A stretch of DNA of 59,083 nt from Micromonospora sp. CB01531 (GCF_001905095.1 NZ_LWLS01000089.1:1-59083), one strand, 5' to 3'; shown: positions 25,649 to 35,304, numbered from the stretch's first letter. The notes: a model not told the origin generated them from the letters alone. Numbers and translations: made by a program.

Positions 25649-27111
25649 GCCGGGCAAGCCTTCCCGCGGTCACCCACTTCAGACCGCCACGGCTGACTGC
25701 GGGCTTCGACGAGTACGGCCGGCTGGACGCGACAGCCCACCGCAAAGTGCACGGCCCGCTGCGGGCGTTGAACGCCAACCTTCTGGTCCGACTCGCCGAC
25801 GAGATCCGGCTTTCGGGCCGGGGCGGAGCAGGCTTCCCGTTCGGCCGCAAGGTGCGTGCCGTCCTAGAGTCGGCCCAGCGGCGGCAACTGCCGGCGGTGG
25901 TGGTGGTCAACGCGACTGAGAGTGAACCGGCGTCCTGGAAGGACAAGGTGCTTCTCAGCCGGGCACCCCACCTGATCCTCGACGGCGCGGCGCTGGCCGC
26001 CGAAGCCATCGGCGCCGAGAAGATCGTCGTCGGGCTGACCGACGACGGGGTCGGCGAGGGCTCGCTCGCTGCCGCGTTGGCGGAGCGGCGGATGCCGGTG
26101 CCGACCGGCATCGTCACGGTCCCGCACCGGTTCGTCTCCGGAGAGGGCGGCGCGCTGGTACGCGGCATCAACGGCGAGGCGCACGTCCCACCGGGGATCA
26201 AGACGCGGGCCAGCGACTCGGGTGTCAACTCGCTACCGACGCTGCTGTCCAACGCGGAGACGTACGCCCACCTGGCGTTGGCGGCCCGCCTCGGGCCGTC
26301 CGGATACTCCTGTGTCGGCGTAGCCGACGAACCCGGCACCGTGCTACTCACGGTGAGCGGCGCCGCGGCCCGGCCGGCGGTGGTGGAATGCCCGACCGGG
26401 ACGCCGCTGCGACGAGTACTTGAGCTGTGCCAGGTGCCGGCCGGCGCGGCCGTGCTGACCGGCGGCTACCACGGCACCTGGATCACCGCGAGGTCGGCGG
26501 ATCGGGCGACGGTCTCCCGCGCCGGGTTCGCCGCGGTTGGCGGCACGTTGGGTGCCGGCGTCGTCGTCTCGATCGGCCCGGATACCTGCCCGCTCGGCGA
26601 GCTGGCCCAGGTGGTGAACTTCCTCGCGGCCGAGTCCGCCGGCCAGTGCGGGCCGTGCCGCCTCGGCCTGTCGGACCTCGCCCGCACCGTGGACCTCATC
26701 GTGGCCGGGACCGGATCGGCGGAGCTGGTCCGGGCGGCCGCCGGCGCGGTCCACGGACGTGGCGCGTGCGGCCACCCGGACGGCGCCGCGCGCCTGGCCG
26801 CCTCCGCCCTGGCGGTGCTCAGCGATGACATCGCCACGCACGCCTCCCGGCACGGGTGCGGCCGGCCGGTCAAGAACCAGCTCGGCGTGCCCGCGGGTTC
26901 GGGCACCGCGCGCGCCCGGCTCACCGTGGACTGGTCCCGATGCGACGGGCATGGGCTCTGCGCCCACGTCGTACCGGAGTTCGTCCGATTGGACAGCAAT
27001 GGATTCCCGGCCTTCCCGCCGACGCCGGTGCCGGTCTGGCTAGAGGGCCGGGCCCGCCGCGCAGTGCGAATGTGTCCGGCGCTGGCGCTGCGGCTGACCG
27101 GAGGCGGGTAG
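25645..27111 (+). CDS. NuoF-like flavoprotein fused to a ferredoxin
   Basis: The 488-residue protein matches the 51-kDa subunit of complex I. It has an FMN/NADH motif SGRGGAGFPFGRK (57-69), VVVNATESEPASWKD, an SLBB-like part (250-280) and an iron-sulfur region SAGQCGPC (331-338) plus GRGACG. The first cysteine of the usual SCGxCxPC set is Ala332, leaving Cys335, Cys338 and Cys375. Residues 425-485 form a small ferredoxin with CDGHGLC (Cys433, Cys439) and RMCP (Cys477), a three-cysteine pattern typical of [3Fe-4S] ferredoxins. There is no NuoE or NuoG nearby. With the coupled transmembrane heme protein it could form a mini NADH dehydrogenase that pushes electrons into or across the membrane. 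Confidence 0.88.
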   Translation: MSRASLPAVTHFRPPRLTAGFDEYGRLDATAHRKVHGPLRALNANLLVRLADEIRLSGRGGAGFPFGRKVRAVLESAQRRQLPAVVVVNATESEPASWKDKVLLSRAPHLILDGAALAAEAIGAEKIVVGLTDDGVGEGSLAAALAERRMPVPTGIVTVPHRFVSGEGGALVRGINGEAHVPPGIKTRASDSGVNSLPTLLSNAETYAHLALAARLGPSGYSCVGVADEPGTVLLTVSGAAARPAVVECPTGTPLRRVLELCQVPAGAAVLTGGYHGTWITARSADRATVSRAGFAAVGGTLGAGVVVSIGPDTCPLGELAQVVNFLAAESAGQCGPCRLGLSDLARTVDLIVAGTGSAELVRAAAGAVHGRGACGHPDGAARLAASALAVLSDDIATHASRHGCGRPVKNQLGVPAGSGTARARLTVDWSRCDGHGLCAHVVPEFVRLDSNGFPAFPPTPVPVWLEGRARRAVRMCPALALRLTGGG

Positions 27112-27232
27112 TTGGACCGGTCGCAGCGTTGTCCCGGCACGGCCCGCCCGTCTCCTGGTGGGAGGCGTTGGTCGGGGGATTCGCCGCAACGGCCCGTGTG
27201 TAGCGGTTCGGTCATGTGGAGGAGTGGGAACG

Positions 27233-29209
27233 ATGCGCGTCAGTGGTAGGCGTGGAATAGACACGGGATTGGTGATCGCCGCCCGCGCCGGCGATCCGCA
27301 GGCGCTTGACGCCTTGGCGGCGGCTTCCCTCCCGCTTGTTTACAACATCGTCGGCCGGGCCTTGCAGGGGCGCGCCGACGTCGACGACGCGGTCCAGGAG
27401 TGCCTGCTGCGCGTCGTCCGTCATCTGCCCAACCTTCGAGATGCGGCCGCGTACCGGTCGTGGCTGATCGCCATCACCGTCCGCCAGATAAGCGATCGCG
27501 GGCAGCGCCGCGTGGCGCTGGACCATGGCGCGAACCGCGACGTCGCATCCGAGGTGCCCGACCCGGCCGCGGACTTCGCCGGGATCACGATCCTGCGGCT
27601 TGGCCTGACAGGCCAACGCCGCGAGGTGGCCGAGTCAACCCGCTGGGTGGACGAGGGCGACCAGAATTTGCTCGCCCTCTGGTGGCTTGAGGCGACCGGG
27701 GAACTGGATCGGGCCGACCTGGCCGCGGCGCTCGGCATGAGCGAGAGTCACGCGGCGGTCCGGATCCAGCGGATGAAGGAACAGTTGCAGGTGTCCCGAG
27801 CCGTGGTCCGAGCGCTGCGGTCCGGCTCCTCCTGCCCAGGTTGGCGCGAGTTGAGCCGGGCGTGGGACGGCCGGCCGAGCCCGCTGTGGCGCAAGCGCCT
27901 GGCGCGCCACGTGTGGGAGTGCTGGAGGTGCGTCGGCGAGACTGGCGATCTGCTCCCGATCGACCGCCTGCTCGCGGGGCTTCCACTGCTGCCGGTTCCA
28001 CCCCGGAGCGCCGTGGGCATCGTGGCCGGCCTGGCGCAGTCGACCGTCCCGCCCGTTGCCGCCACCCAGTACGTGGCGCCGGCCGCCGCCCACCCTGCGC
28101 CGCCAACCCGGCAGGCGGTCGAGGCGTTCGGGCGCACCGCCGGCCGGCGGCCTAACGGCGCTGCGCCCAGGGATGCCCACGCAAGGCGTCCACGCCGGTT
28201 GAGCAGCCTCATCCCGTTCGGCTCGGCCAGGAATGCGGGCCCGATCGCCGCGGCCGTCGCCGTGGCCGCCCTAGTGGTCGGGGCGATCGTCGTGGCCCAG
28301 CGGACCGGATCGGCGCCCCCGTCGGTGGCGGCACCGGCGGGGGAGGCCCCGAGGTCGCCGACCGCGCTGGCCAGCCCGCCCCCGCCGACCACATCCGCTC
28401 CCAAGGCGGCCCCGGCGGCATCCCCGAAGCCGACATCGACGACGGCCCGTCCGGCCGCCCCGGCGCCCGCGGTGACCACGCACAGGAAGGGCGTCGGCGT
28501 CTGGACCTTCAACGGTGTCAGCCAGGCGCTGGCCAGTTCCAAGGCGAGCTGGTACTACACCTGGGGCGTGGGCCACCCGGGCATTATCACCCCAGAGGGC
28601 ACCGAGTTCGTCCCGATGATCTGGGGAGCGGACAGCGTCACTCCCAGCAACCTGCAACAGGCCAAGAAGAACGGCCGTTGCCTGCTCGCGTTCAACGAGC
28701 CGGACATGGGTGGCCAGGCGAACATGAGCGTGGAGCAGGCGCTCGACCTGTGGCCGCAGTTGGAGGCGACCGGTCTCCCGCTGGGCAGTCCGGCGGTGGC
28801 CTGGGGCGGGGACCGGCCAGGCGAGTGGCTCGACCGCTTCATGGCCGGTGCCAAGAAACGCGACTACCGGGTCGACTTCATCGCCCTGCACTGGTATGGG
28901 GGCGACTTCTCGACCGCCAACGCGGTCGACCAGCTCGAGTCCTATCTCCAGGCGGTCTACAAGCGCTACAAGCTGCCGATCTGGCTCACCGAGTTCGCCT
29001 TGATCGACTTTTCCAACGGAGTCCGGTTCCCGAGCCAGAAACAGCAGGCCGCGTTCCTCACCGCAGCGACCCGGATGCTGGGCGGGCTGCCCTGGTTGCA
29101 CCGCTACGCCTGGTTCGGCCTGCCCGCCACGGACAAGGATTTGACCGGTCTCTTCCGCACTGGCAGCGAGGCGACTGCGGTCGGTCGCGCCTTTCAGGTC
29201 GCGCGCTGA
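27233..29209 (+). CDS. ECF sigma factor fused via zinc finger and TM helix to a GH128 glycosidase domain
   Basis: The 658-residue product is a one-chain signalling protein. Residues 22-90 are a sigma region 2 (DDAVQECLLRVVRHLPNLRD, YRSWLIAITVRQ). Residues 145-190 are region 4 (DLAAALGMSESHAAVRIQRM). His226, Cys230 and Cys233 form an anti-sigma-like HxxxCxxC. A TM helix spans about 336-356, and a Pro/Ala/Thr linker runs to 418. The rest is a glycoside hydrolase of the GH128/Asl1 type, with FNEPDMG (Glu489, likely acid/base) and PIWLTEF (Glu587, likely nucleophile). The ATG has GGAGGAG. Some actinobacterial ECF groups are known to carry C-terminal extracytoplasmic domains. The outer domain presumably senses or cuts beta-1,3-glucan. 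Confidence 0.88.
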   Translation: MRVSGRRGIDTGLVIAARAGDPQALDALAAASLPLVYNIVGRALQGRADVDDAVQECLLRVVRHLPNLRDAAAYRSWLIAITVRQISDRGQRRVALDHGANRDVASEVPDPAADFAGITILRLGLTGQRREVAESTRWVDEGDQNLLALWWLEATGELDRADLAAALGMSESHAAVRIQRMKEQLQVSRAVVRALRSGSSCPGWRELSRAWDGRPSPLWRKRLARHVWECWRCVGETGDLLPIDRLLAGLPLLPVPPRSAVGIVAGLAQSTVPPVAATQYVAPAAAHPAPPTRQAVEAFGRTAGRRPNGAAPRDAHARRPRRLSSLIPFGSARNAGPIAAAVAVAALVVGAIVVAQRTGSAPPSVAAPAGEAPRSPTALASPPPPTTSAPKAAPAASPKPTSTTARPAAPAPAVTTHRKGVGVWTFNGVSQALASSKASWYYTWGVGHPGIITPEGTEFVPMIWGADSVTPSNLQQAKKNGRCLLAFNEPDMGGQANMSVEQALDLWPQLEATGLPLGSPAVAWGGDRPGEWLDRFMAGAKKRDYRVDFIALHWYGGDFSTANAVDQLESYLQAVYKRYKLPIWLTEFALIDFSNGVRFPSQKQQAAFLTAATRMLGGLPWLHRYAWFGLPATDKDLTGLFRTGSEATAVGRAFQVAR

Positions 29210-29235
29210 CGATGACGCCCGGTGGCCGGCGCCCG

Positions 29236-29440
29236 GCTGTACACCAGACGCACGCAACCGAACGTCCGGTTCAACTGCTCACTCTGCTCAGGAGACGGAA
29301 AGCGGCACTTGTACGACCGCTTCACCACCTCACCCACGCCTCACAGCTACCAACCGTCCATGTAAGACGATCAGCGAGGGGAGGAATCGGCGTTTCCTCC
29401 CGGCCCTGAACGGCCGGGTCTCCACGCCGCAATTTCGATG
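29236..29440 (-). pseudogene. TnpB 5' relic with element left end
   Basis: The minus strand from 29325 reads VKRSYKCRFPSPEQSEQLNR and TFGCVRLVYS, the N-terminus of TnpB, and then ends. The 115 bases upstream (up to 29440) match the left end of the fuller element at 36659-38002 (shared GTTCAGGGCCG, AAACGCCG and GTCTTA-ATGGAC blocks). Only the 5' tip of an element survives here, between the ECF-GH128 and DUF305 genes. Confidence 0.75.
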
Positions 29441-29569
29441 ATTTTCCCCGTACCCAGGTGGTCCCGCACGCTTGTCGCGCGCGGTGCTCGGTGCCGCCGT
29501 CACGCTCGTGACGGATTGCGAGGAGACCACACAACGCTCAACTACGGCCCAAACGACGGGTACGCAACG

Positions 29570-30217
29570 ATGCCCGGTGATGGAGCGCCCCTGACCGCTC
29601 AGGCCAGCGCCCGTAGGTTTGCCGCTGTCGCCGCAACCTTGATCGTGACGGCGCTGGCCGTCGCGGGATCACTGACGCTCGGCCAGCGCGCCCACAGCAC
29701 CCCGGCGGCGTTGACCGCTTCCAGTCCGGCGGCGACATCCGCCTCCGTGGCGTCCGCTCCGGTCGTCCTCAGCGCCACCGACGGCGCCTTTCTCCAGTTG
29801 ATGATCCCGATCAACGAGAGCGCCCTGACGTTTTTCAGTGTCGTCCAGACCGTCGCCGACGCCCCCGCCCTGCGCGACCTGGCCGCGCGGGCCGCCAGCA
29901 CGCATCGGGTGGAGTTGGAAGAAATGCGGGCGTTGCTGGCCGCAGGTGGCGTGGCAGAGCAGAACATCCACGAGGGACATCGGATGCCCGGCATGATCTT
30001 CGATGATCAACTCGCCGAACTGCGGGCCGCACCGCCAGGCAACCGGGACGCGCGGATCACCGAACTGCTTCAGGGGCACTTGAAGCAGAGCAGCGTGGTT
30101 GCCACCGGTGAGGAGAATGCCGGCGGGAGCGACGAGGTCAAGGCCTTCGCCGCACGTCTCAAGCAACTCCGCTCCGAACAGCTCACCGAACTGGGCGCGA
30201 TTTCGTCTACGCCCTGA
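29570..30217 (+). CDS. DUF305-like exported protein
   Basis: The 215-residue product has an N-terminal membrane/signal segment (residues 15-40) followed by an Ala/Ser-rich spacer. The four-helix DUF305/ferritin-like body includes LQLMIPINESALTFFSVVQT, THRVELEEMRALLAAGG, IHEGHRMPGMI and a last helix rich in charged residues. DUF305 proteins carry His/Met clusters thought to bind copper. Here the usual HHxxM doublet is weak, but HRxELEEM and HEGHRMPGM remain. Start choice is uncertain: the ATG at 29570 precedes the basic/hydrophobic segment but has only a weak ribosome site. Confidence 0.65.
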   Translation: MPGDGAPLTAQASARRFAAVAATLIVTALAVAGSLTLGQRAHSTPAALTASSPAATSASVASAPVVLSATDGAFLQLMIPINESALTFFSVVQTVADAPALRDLAARAASTHRVELEEMRALLAAGGVAEQNIHEGHRMPGMIFDDQLAELRAAPPGNRDARITELLQGHLKQSSVVATGEENAGGSDEVKAFAARLKQLRSEQLTELGAISSTP

Positions 30218-30249
30218 CGGCGAGCGCAGTCGACCCGGCGGTCTTCCGA

Positions 30250-30745
30250 TGGCCCGCCGGGTCGACCGCCCTGGCCGGGGAGCCCAAAGAATGTCGTCCT
30301 GGCCGCGGGTTCGCAGTTCGTAGTCTTGTCGCCCGACGGGCGCCGGGCGTCCCGCCGGCGTTGCTCGGCTATTCGGGCGAGCTCGGCGTTGATGAGGGCG
30401 ATGACGTCATGCAGCGTCTTGTCGGGTTCGGCCTGTTTGGGTTGTGGCAATTGACGAACCGGGCATTCTGGCTGTCGATGTTGACATCCTCGACGCGCAG
30501 GTTGTCACGGACCTGCTGGTAGCAGCCCTGCCAGGACAGGACCTGGTCGACGAGCGGGTTGCGGCCGCGAATGCGGCATCCCTGCAATGTGGTGCCCCCC
30601 GGCGCGGCGCAGGTAGGCCTGGTTGTCGGCGCTGGAGAAGCCGCGGTCGGCGACGGTGATGACCGGGCCGAACCGCCAGTCGCGCGTGTCGTGTTCGACC
30701 TCGGCGAGGCCTTGGCCGTCAGATGGGACGGCCAAGGCCCCATGA
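30250..30745 (-). pseudogene. IS1634-type transposase fragment
   Basis: Read on the minus strand, shifted frames give DWRFGPVITVADRGFSSADN, QAYLRRAGGHHIAGM, SWQGCYQQVRDNLRVEDVNI and QAEPDKTLHDVIALINAELA. These are the central DDE segment (ADRGFSSAEN...GGHYI) and following helix of IS1634/IS4-group transposases. At least two frameshifts are present and both ends are missing. Confidence 0.7.
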
Positions 30746-31164
30746 ACCTTTGGGGCCATGGATCCGTAGTGAAGTTGGTCAGCCCTGTAACGGCTGGATT
30801 ATCGCTGGTGTCAGGTGGTTGCGCTCTGGGCGCAGACCCAGAGCGCAGAGGGCAGAGCGAGGGTTTCTGTGAAGCATGTGACGCGAAGACTCGTGGGTTA
30901 CGCGCCGTGACGAGGGCCCGCGCGCCGTTCGCGGCGTGAGCGTGCATCTGATCAAACGGTCGGCACAGCCGGCAAGGCGCGCGACTCGTGGCTGACGAGT
31001 GCAGGCGGTGGTCCTCGCAGACGGCGTCCTCACGAGCTATTCGTCGGTAGCGATCCGTGCTTTAAGGATGTTTAGAAACCTATTGGCGGCCGGGGTGCGC
31101 ATACCAAACCGGCGGCCGTGGTTGTCCGGTCAGCTTGTCGTGTCTTGCTCTTTGGGGAGTGTGC
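30746..31164. other. Intergenic region with a perfect hairpin
   Basis: A perfect 10-bp stem GCGCTCTGGG / CCCAGAGCGC lies at 30821-30830 and 30837-30846 with a 6-base loop. No gene is supported. The 3' end carries the GGGGAG ribosome site of the next gene. Confidence 0.5.
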
Positions 31165-32382
31165 ATGTCGTACACATCATTCCGCGAACCCGACGCGGCT
31201 CCGCCGCCGGGCCCCGGTCTCCTGGGGCGGCTCGTCCGGGGCAGGCGGGGCGTGGCTGTCGGCGTGGCTGTCGGTGTGATCGTCGTCGCGGCCGCAGGTG
31301 TGTACCTGGCCGGCGCTGCCGCTGAGCCCGAACCGTCGAGCGCGGGCAACGCCCTCGAATACGCCTCGCCGTCGGCCGGACAGACGGAGTCGTTCAGCGC
31401 GTCGCCGCCCGGCTCCGGCTCTGCCGAGCCTTCGGCCACTGCGACGCCTTCGGCCTCTGCGGCGCCCTCGGCCGCTGCCACGCCGAAGGTTTCCGCAGGT
31501 GGCTGGATCCCGGTTGACCACGCGGCCTGGAAGGCGCAGGTCGATGCGTACAAGGCATTGGCGATCGACCCTGTCCCGGCGGGTGTGGGTAACCTGCCGG
31601 AGTTTCGGGCAGACTGCCAGTACAGCCACTCGCTGCCGGACGACCCGATTGTCGCTCCCGGTCTCCCAGGTGCCTCGCACATGCACTCCTTCGTGGGCAA
31701 CAAAGCCGCCGACGCGCACACCGTGGCCGAGGATCTGACGAAGTTCACGGCCACCACCTGTAAGCCGGTCCAGGACCACTCTGCCTACTGGGTGCCGACG
31801 CTCTACGACAACGCGACCGGCAGGCCGGTCGAGACCACGGGCTTTCGGGTCTACTACCGCTCGTTCATGAACAACTCGACCGGGCAGATGCCGATGCCCA
31901 ACGGTCTGCGCATGATTGCCGGCGATGCCAAGAAGAAGCAGCCGACACCGCGTGGCGCGACGGGCCAGTTCTACTGCGCCTTCTATGGTCCCGGCGACCT
32001 CGACGGGGTTGCCCGCAGCGCCAACGGCAACTGGCCCATCTGCGGCGGGAACGCCACGCTGCACTTTATGATGCAGTTCCCCGACTGCTGGGACGGCAAG
32101 CACCTGGACAGCCCCAACCACAAGGACCACGTGGCCTTCGGCGCCGGCAACGCCTGCCCGCCCAGTCACCCGGTGAAGATCCCGGCGATCACCTTCGACA
32201 TCCAGTACGGGGCAAAGGGCACCCCGGAGGGCTACTACCTCTCCTCCGACAAGCAGGGCAAGAGCGCCTCATCAATGCACGGTGACGCGTTTGTGATGTG
32301 GGACGCCGACACCATGAACAAGCGCACCAAGAACTGCATCCTTCAGCGCCGGACCTGCGACAACTACGGATACCAGAGGTAA
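31165..32382 (+). CDS. DUF1996 protein with N-terminal membrane anchor (paralogue 2)
   Basis: The 405-residue product has a Pro-rich cytoplasmic start, one TM helix at about 30-52 and a long Ser/Pro/Ala linker to 118. The DUF1996 domain then shares with the 22859 protein the blocks DDPIVAPGLPGASHMHSFVG, DHSAYWVPTLYD, GLRMIAGDA, FPDCWDGKHLDSPNHKDH and SMHGDAFVMWD. The His-rich sites are conserved between the two. Instead of a lipobox it uses an uncleaved anchor, so the pair would display the same fold on the outer face by two different tethers. The ATG has GGGGAG 5 bases upstream. Confidence 0.88.
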   Translation: MSYTSFREPDAAPPPGPGLLGRLVRGRRGVAVGVAVGVIVVAAAGVYLAGAAAEPEPSSAGNALEYASPSAGQTESFSASPPGSGSAEPSATATPSASAAPSAAATPKVSAGGWIPVDHAAWKAQVDAYKALAIDPVPAGVGNLPEFRADCQYSHSLPDDPIVAPGLPGASHMHSFVGNKAADAHTVAEDLTKFTATTCKPVQDHSAYWVPTLYDNATGRPVETTGFRVYYRSFMNNSTGQMPMPNGLRMIAGDAKKKQPTPRGATGQFYCAFYGPGDLDGVARSANGNWPICGGNATLHFMMQFPDCWDGKHLDSPNHKDHVAFGAGNACPPSHPVKIPAITFDIQYGAKGTPEGYYLSSDKQGKSASSMHGDAFVMWDADTMNKRTKNCILQRRTCDNYGYQR

Positions 32383-33291
32383 CGCAAACCCGCGCCATCG
32401 TCGAGCACTGTTCCGTGATGAGAAATCGTCAAGACCTGTGGATCGGGGAGCTTCTGCGGTGTGAGGTTGGGCTGCTACTTCGGATCGTCGGTCTGCCAGG
32501 GGTAAAGGCACTGTTCGGGTCGCAGGTTCCATGCTGAGGGCCGCGATGAGCTGGGCCTCGCCGGTGACGGTGGTGGTTTGCACGAGGGTCGCGCCGATGT
32601 CGTGGTCGATGCCAGCGATCTGGTCGGCGTCGTAGTCCCAGTGCTCCAGCTTGAACGTGCGATCACGGTCGGATCGGGTCCAACCCTGCCGCCGGGTGTC
32701 GGTATCAGCGGCGGTCGTGACGGATCGGATGCCGACGAACGCTCCTCGGCCTGGTCCGGAGGCGGTTACCTTGGTCACCAGGCGCTGGCCGAGGCGCAGC
32801 GCGTTCCGTGATGCCCCTGCAGAGGAGATGGCGCCGCGTACATTGGCCGCGTGAGCGACCTGCCGGCCTTCGGGGCCCGCCTCACACGTCTGCTGGAGCA
32901 TCGGGCCACGCTCGTCGCCGACGGGCGCGAGGCGACGCCGGCGTGATCTTGCGGTGGCTGCTGAGTAACCGCAACATCCGGTACCTGCAAGCAAGCCGTA
33001 CTCGGTTTAAACGGCGACGCAGTCTGGGGCAAGGAGCTCGACCGCATTAACGACGGGGATCGACGTTCAGTGCCCGGCGTGCGTTGAGGACCTGCTTAAT
33101 CGACCTGCAGTCAGGCGGTTCCTCGATCGAACCCGGGCTTTCCTCACCGCTGGCCATGCGTCTGCACGCCGAGGCGTTGCGGCCGGGCCACGAGTCGGTG
33201 GCGAGGTGGTTCCGGTTGGCTCCAGGGCCGCGAAGGACGCATGCGCACCGTCCGGTGGGGCACGCGTTTGCGGTCCCCACCGGACTGGCGG
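32383..33291. other. Region of decayed coding remnants
   Basis: On the minus strand about 32500-32810 reads FVGIRSVTTAADTDTRRQGW and FKLEHWDYDADQIAGIDHDI, which looks once-coding but is not a family I recognise and lacks a start. On the plus strand 32851-32946 reads VSDLPAFGARLTRLLEHRAT then stops, resembling the start of a small regulator. Nothing firm is seen between 32950 and 33291. Confidence 0.35.
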
Positions 33292-35304
33292 TCAGTTGGT
33301 GATCAGATCGAACTTCTCCCACGTTCCGATCGCGGTGCGGTTGGCGATCAGGGGCAGGTCTCCACCGTTTTCGGCCGAAACGTAGGCGTTGTTGGCCTGC
33401 GCTTTCAGGCTGATGCTGCCATCCGGGTTGCGCATGATTTTGAACGTCTCCCAACCACCGACAGCCGTGCGGTTCGCGATCAGTGGCGACGCACCGCCCT
33501 TCTCCGCGCACACGATCCTGCCGTTCGCGTGCGCGCGCAGGGCAATATTGCCGTTGCCGAGGTCGATCTGGTCGAACTTCTCCCACGTTCCGATCGCGGT
33601 GCGGTTGGCGATCAGCGGGGACGCACCCGCGTTCTCGGCACTCACCAACATGCCGTTGGCGCGCGCACGCAGGCTGATCACCGGCGTCTGCTGCGCGATG
33701 TTTACGGCGTTCCACCAGTTGATGTTCACTCCACCGGTCAGGTAGCGGATCTGCACCGTGTGGTAGGTGCCCGGATTGAACTGGAAGGTTCCGGCGTCAA
33801 TTGTCTGCCAGTTCTGCCAGCCTCCGGTGTTCGGTACCGCTACGACCGGTCCGGCTACACCATCGATGGTGAACTGGAGTTTCATCCCTGAGTTCGGCGT
33901 CGCGATACGAACTTGGAGGTTCTCTGTCCCCTGCATCGGAACCTCCTTCCACTGCTGCCACTCGTCGGCGTCGACAAAGCCGACGTTCCAGCCTCCGTCG
34001 ATGTCCGTGGTGGCCTCCACATCAAGGTCATCGCCTCGATAGATTTTCCCCGCATTGCCCGCCGTCGTGTCATTGACGAAGTCGGCACTCTCGGCCTGCA
34101 CCGTCATGGACTTAGGGAACGGGTTCTGCGAGTATCTGCGCAGGGCCCGCAGGTTTTGGTTCGGGTAGTCCCGCATGGTCGCCTCGTACGAACCAGCCTT
34201 CGTACGCCACAGCGCGGCTCCTTCTAGCCAGTCCGTGTAGCCCTCGACGAGCGTGAGCGTGTCACCCGCGTTGACCGTGGCTTCCAGGTTATTCACCAGC
34301 GTCTGCCCGTGGCTCGGATCAATCACCATATTCGTTGTCGTGGTCACGTAGTGGAACGACGGGACGGTGACTCCGTAGGTGCTGCCATTGAAGGTCCGGT
34401 TGGTGTACGCCGGGCCGGGCACACCGAACCAGTTGTTCGCTCCGTCCGCAATGGATGCGACCGCCGCGTCTTGCTGCAACCAGCTTTGGTCGACGACAAA
34501 GTACGGGTTCTGCCCGAAGGTGGCCTGTGCCTGCTTTCGGACGTACTCGAGCATCCTGGCCGAGTTACCGTCGCCCTGATTGGTGAAGGCGAAGTCGTTG
34601 ATGGACCATAGGTACACAACCGGCTGCCCATTCACCTTATAGAGCAGCTGGTCGGGCACCCTCCGGAAGAATTCTTCGAGGTCGTTGTTCCAGAGGTACT
34701 GGTACCCGCCCTCGCCGGTCCCGGTCGCGTCACCCATGTCGAACAGCGGTATGTAGCCGCCGGTCCTGTGCTTGATCTGATTCTTTTTGTCGGTCATCGT
34801 CGCGGGAGTGTCGTCGAACGCGGCGATCTTGAGGCCGGCTGCCGCGCCTCCGGCCCGGTTGATCGCGTCGACCAGCCCGCTGAGCGCCCGCGGATCCCCG
34901 CCATTATTAGGGATTGCTGTTCCTGGGACATACCCGCGCGAAACCACGGCAACGAAGTCGACGCCCGCAGACACCAACTCCTCGACATAGTTGTCCCAGA
35001 ATCGGGCGGCCGATTCGGTGTTGGCTGTGTAGAGCGGAAGGTTGTAGATATGGTTCCCCCGATTTTCGTACGGGCCGCCGGCTAGCGTTCGATCTTCGAA
35101 GCCGAAGGTCACACCCAACGCGCCGGTTATTCCAGGCTTGCGATGCGACAAGGTCGAACCACCCGTGACGAGGACCGGCGTTGACGTCGCGTCGGCGGCC
35201 GTCGCGGTGGGCACCCGCGCTACCGCTACTCCAGCGACCGCCGCCATGGCCAGAAACGATACGAGCAACCGACGTCGTAGGCGCGGTAGCGTTATTCGTG
35301 ACAC
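33292..35304 (-). CDS. Secreted DUF5010-type glycoside hydrolase with CBM and fascin-like domains
   Basis: The 670-residue product has a signal peptide to about residue 37. A catalytic-like domain of the DUF5010/GH99-related kind follows (VLVTGGSTLSHRKPGITGAL, LKIAAFDDTPATM, GYIPLFDMGD, VVYLWSINDFAF, LVEGYTDWLEGAALW). Around 400-525 is a carbohydrate-binding module (MTVQAESADF, GWNVGFVDADEWQQW, INWWNAVNIA). The last 140 residues are three repeats of a fascin-like beta-trefoil (SLRARANGMLVSAENAGASP, LIANRTAIGTWEKF). It probably cuts an alpha-linked or mixed polysaccharide outside the cell. The family's activity is poorly known. It is transcribed opposite to the DUF1996 gene. Confidence 0.85.
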   Translation of the reverse strand: MSRITLPRLRRRLLVSFLAMAAVAGVAVARVPTATAADATSTPVLVTGGSTLSHRKPGITGALGVTFGFEDRTLAGGPYENRGNHIYNLPLYTANTESAARFWDNYVEELVSAGVDFVAVVSRGYVPGTAIPNNGGDPRALSGLVDAINRAGGAAAGLKIAAFDDTPATMTDKKNQIKHRTGGYIPLFDMGDATGTGEGGYQYLWNNDLEEFFRRVPDQLLYKVNGQPVVYLWSINDFAFTNQGDGNSARMLEYVRKQAQATFGQNPYFVVDQSWLQQDAAVASIADGANNWFGVPGPAYTNRTFNGSTYGVTVPSFHYVTTTTNMVIDPSHGQTLVNNLEATVNAGDTLTLVEGYTDWLEGAALWRTKAGSYEATMRDYPNQNLRALRRYSQNPFPKSMTVQAESADFVNDTTAGNAGKIYRGDDLDVEATTDIDGGWNVGFVDADEWQQWKEVPMQGTENLQVRIATPNSGMKLQFTIDGVAGPVVAVPNTGGWQNWQTIDAGTFQFNPGTYHTVQIRYLTGGVNINWWNAVNIAQQTPVISLRARANGMLVSAENAGASPLIANRTAIGTWEKFDQIDLGNGNIALRAHANGRIVCAEKGGASPLIANRTAVGGWETFKIMRNPDGSISLKAQANNAYVSAENGGDLPLIANRTAIGTWEKFDLITN

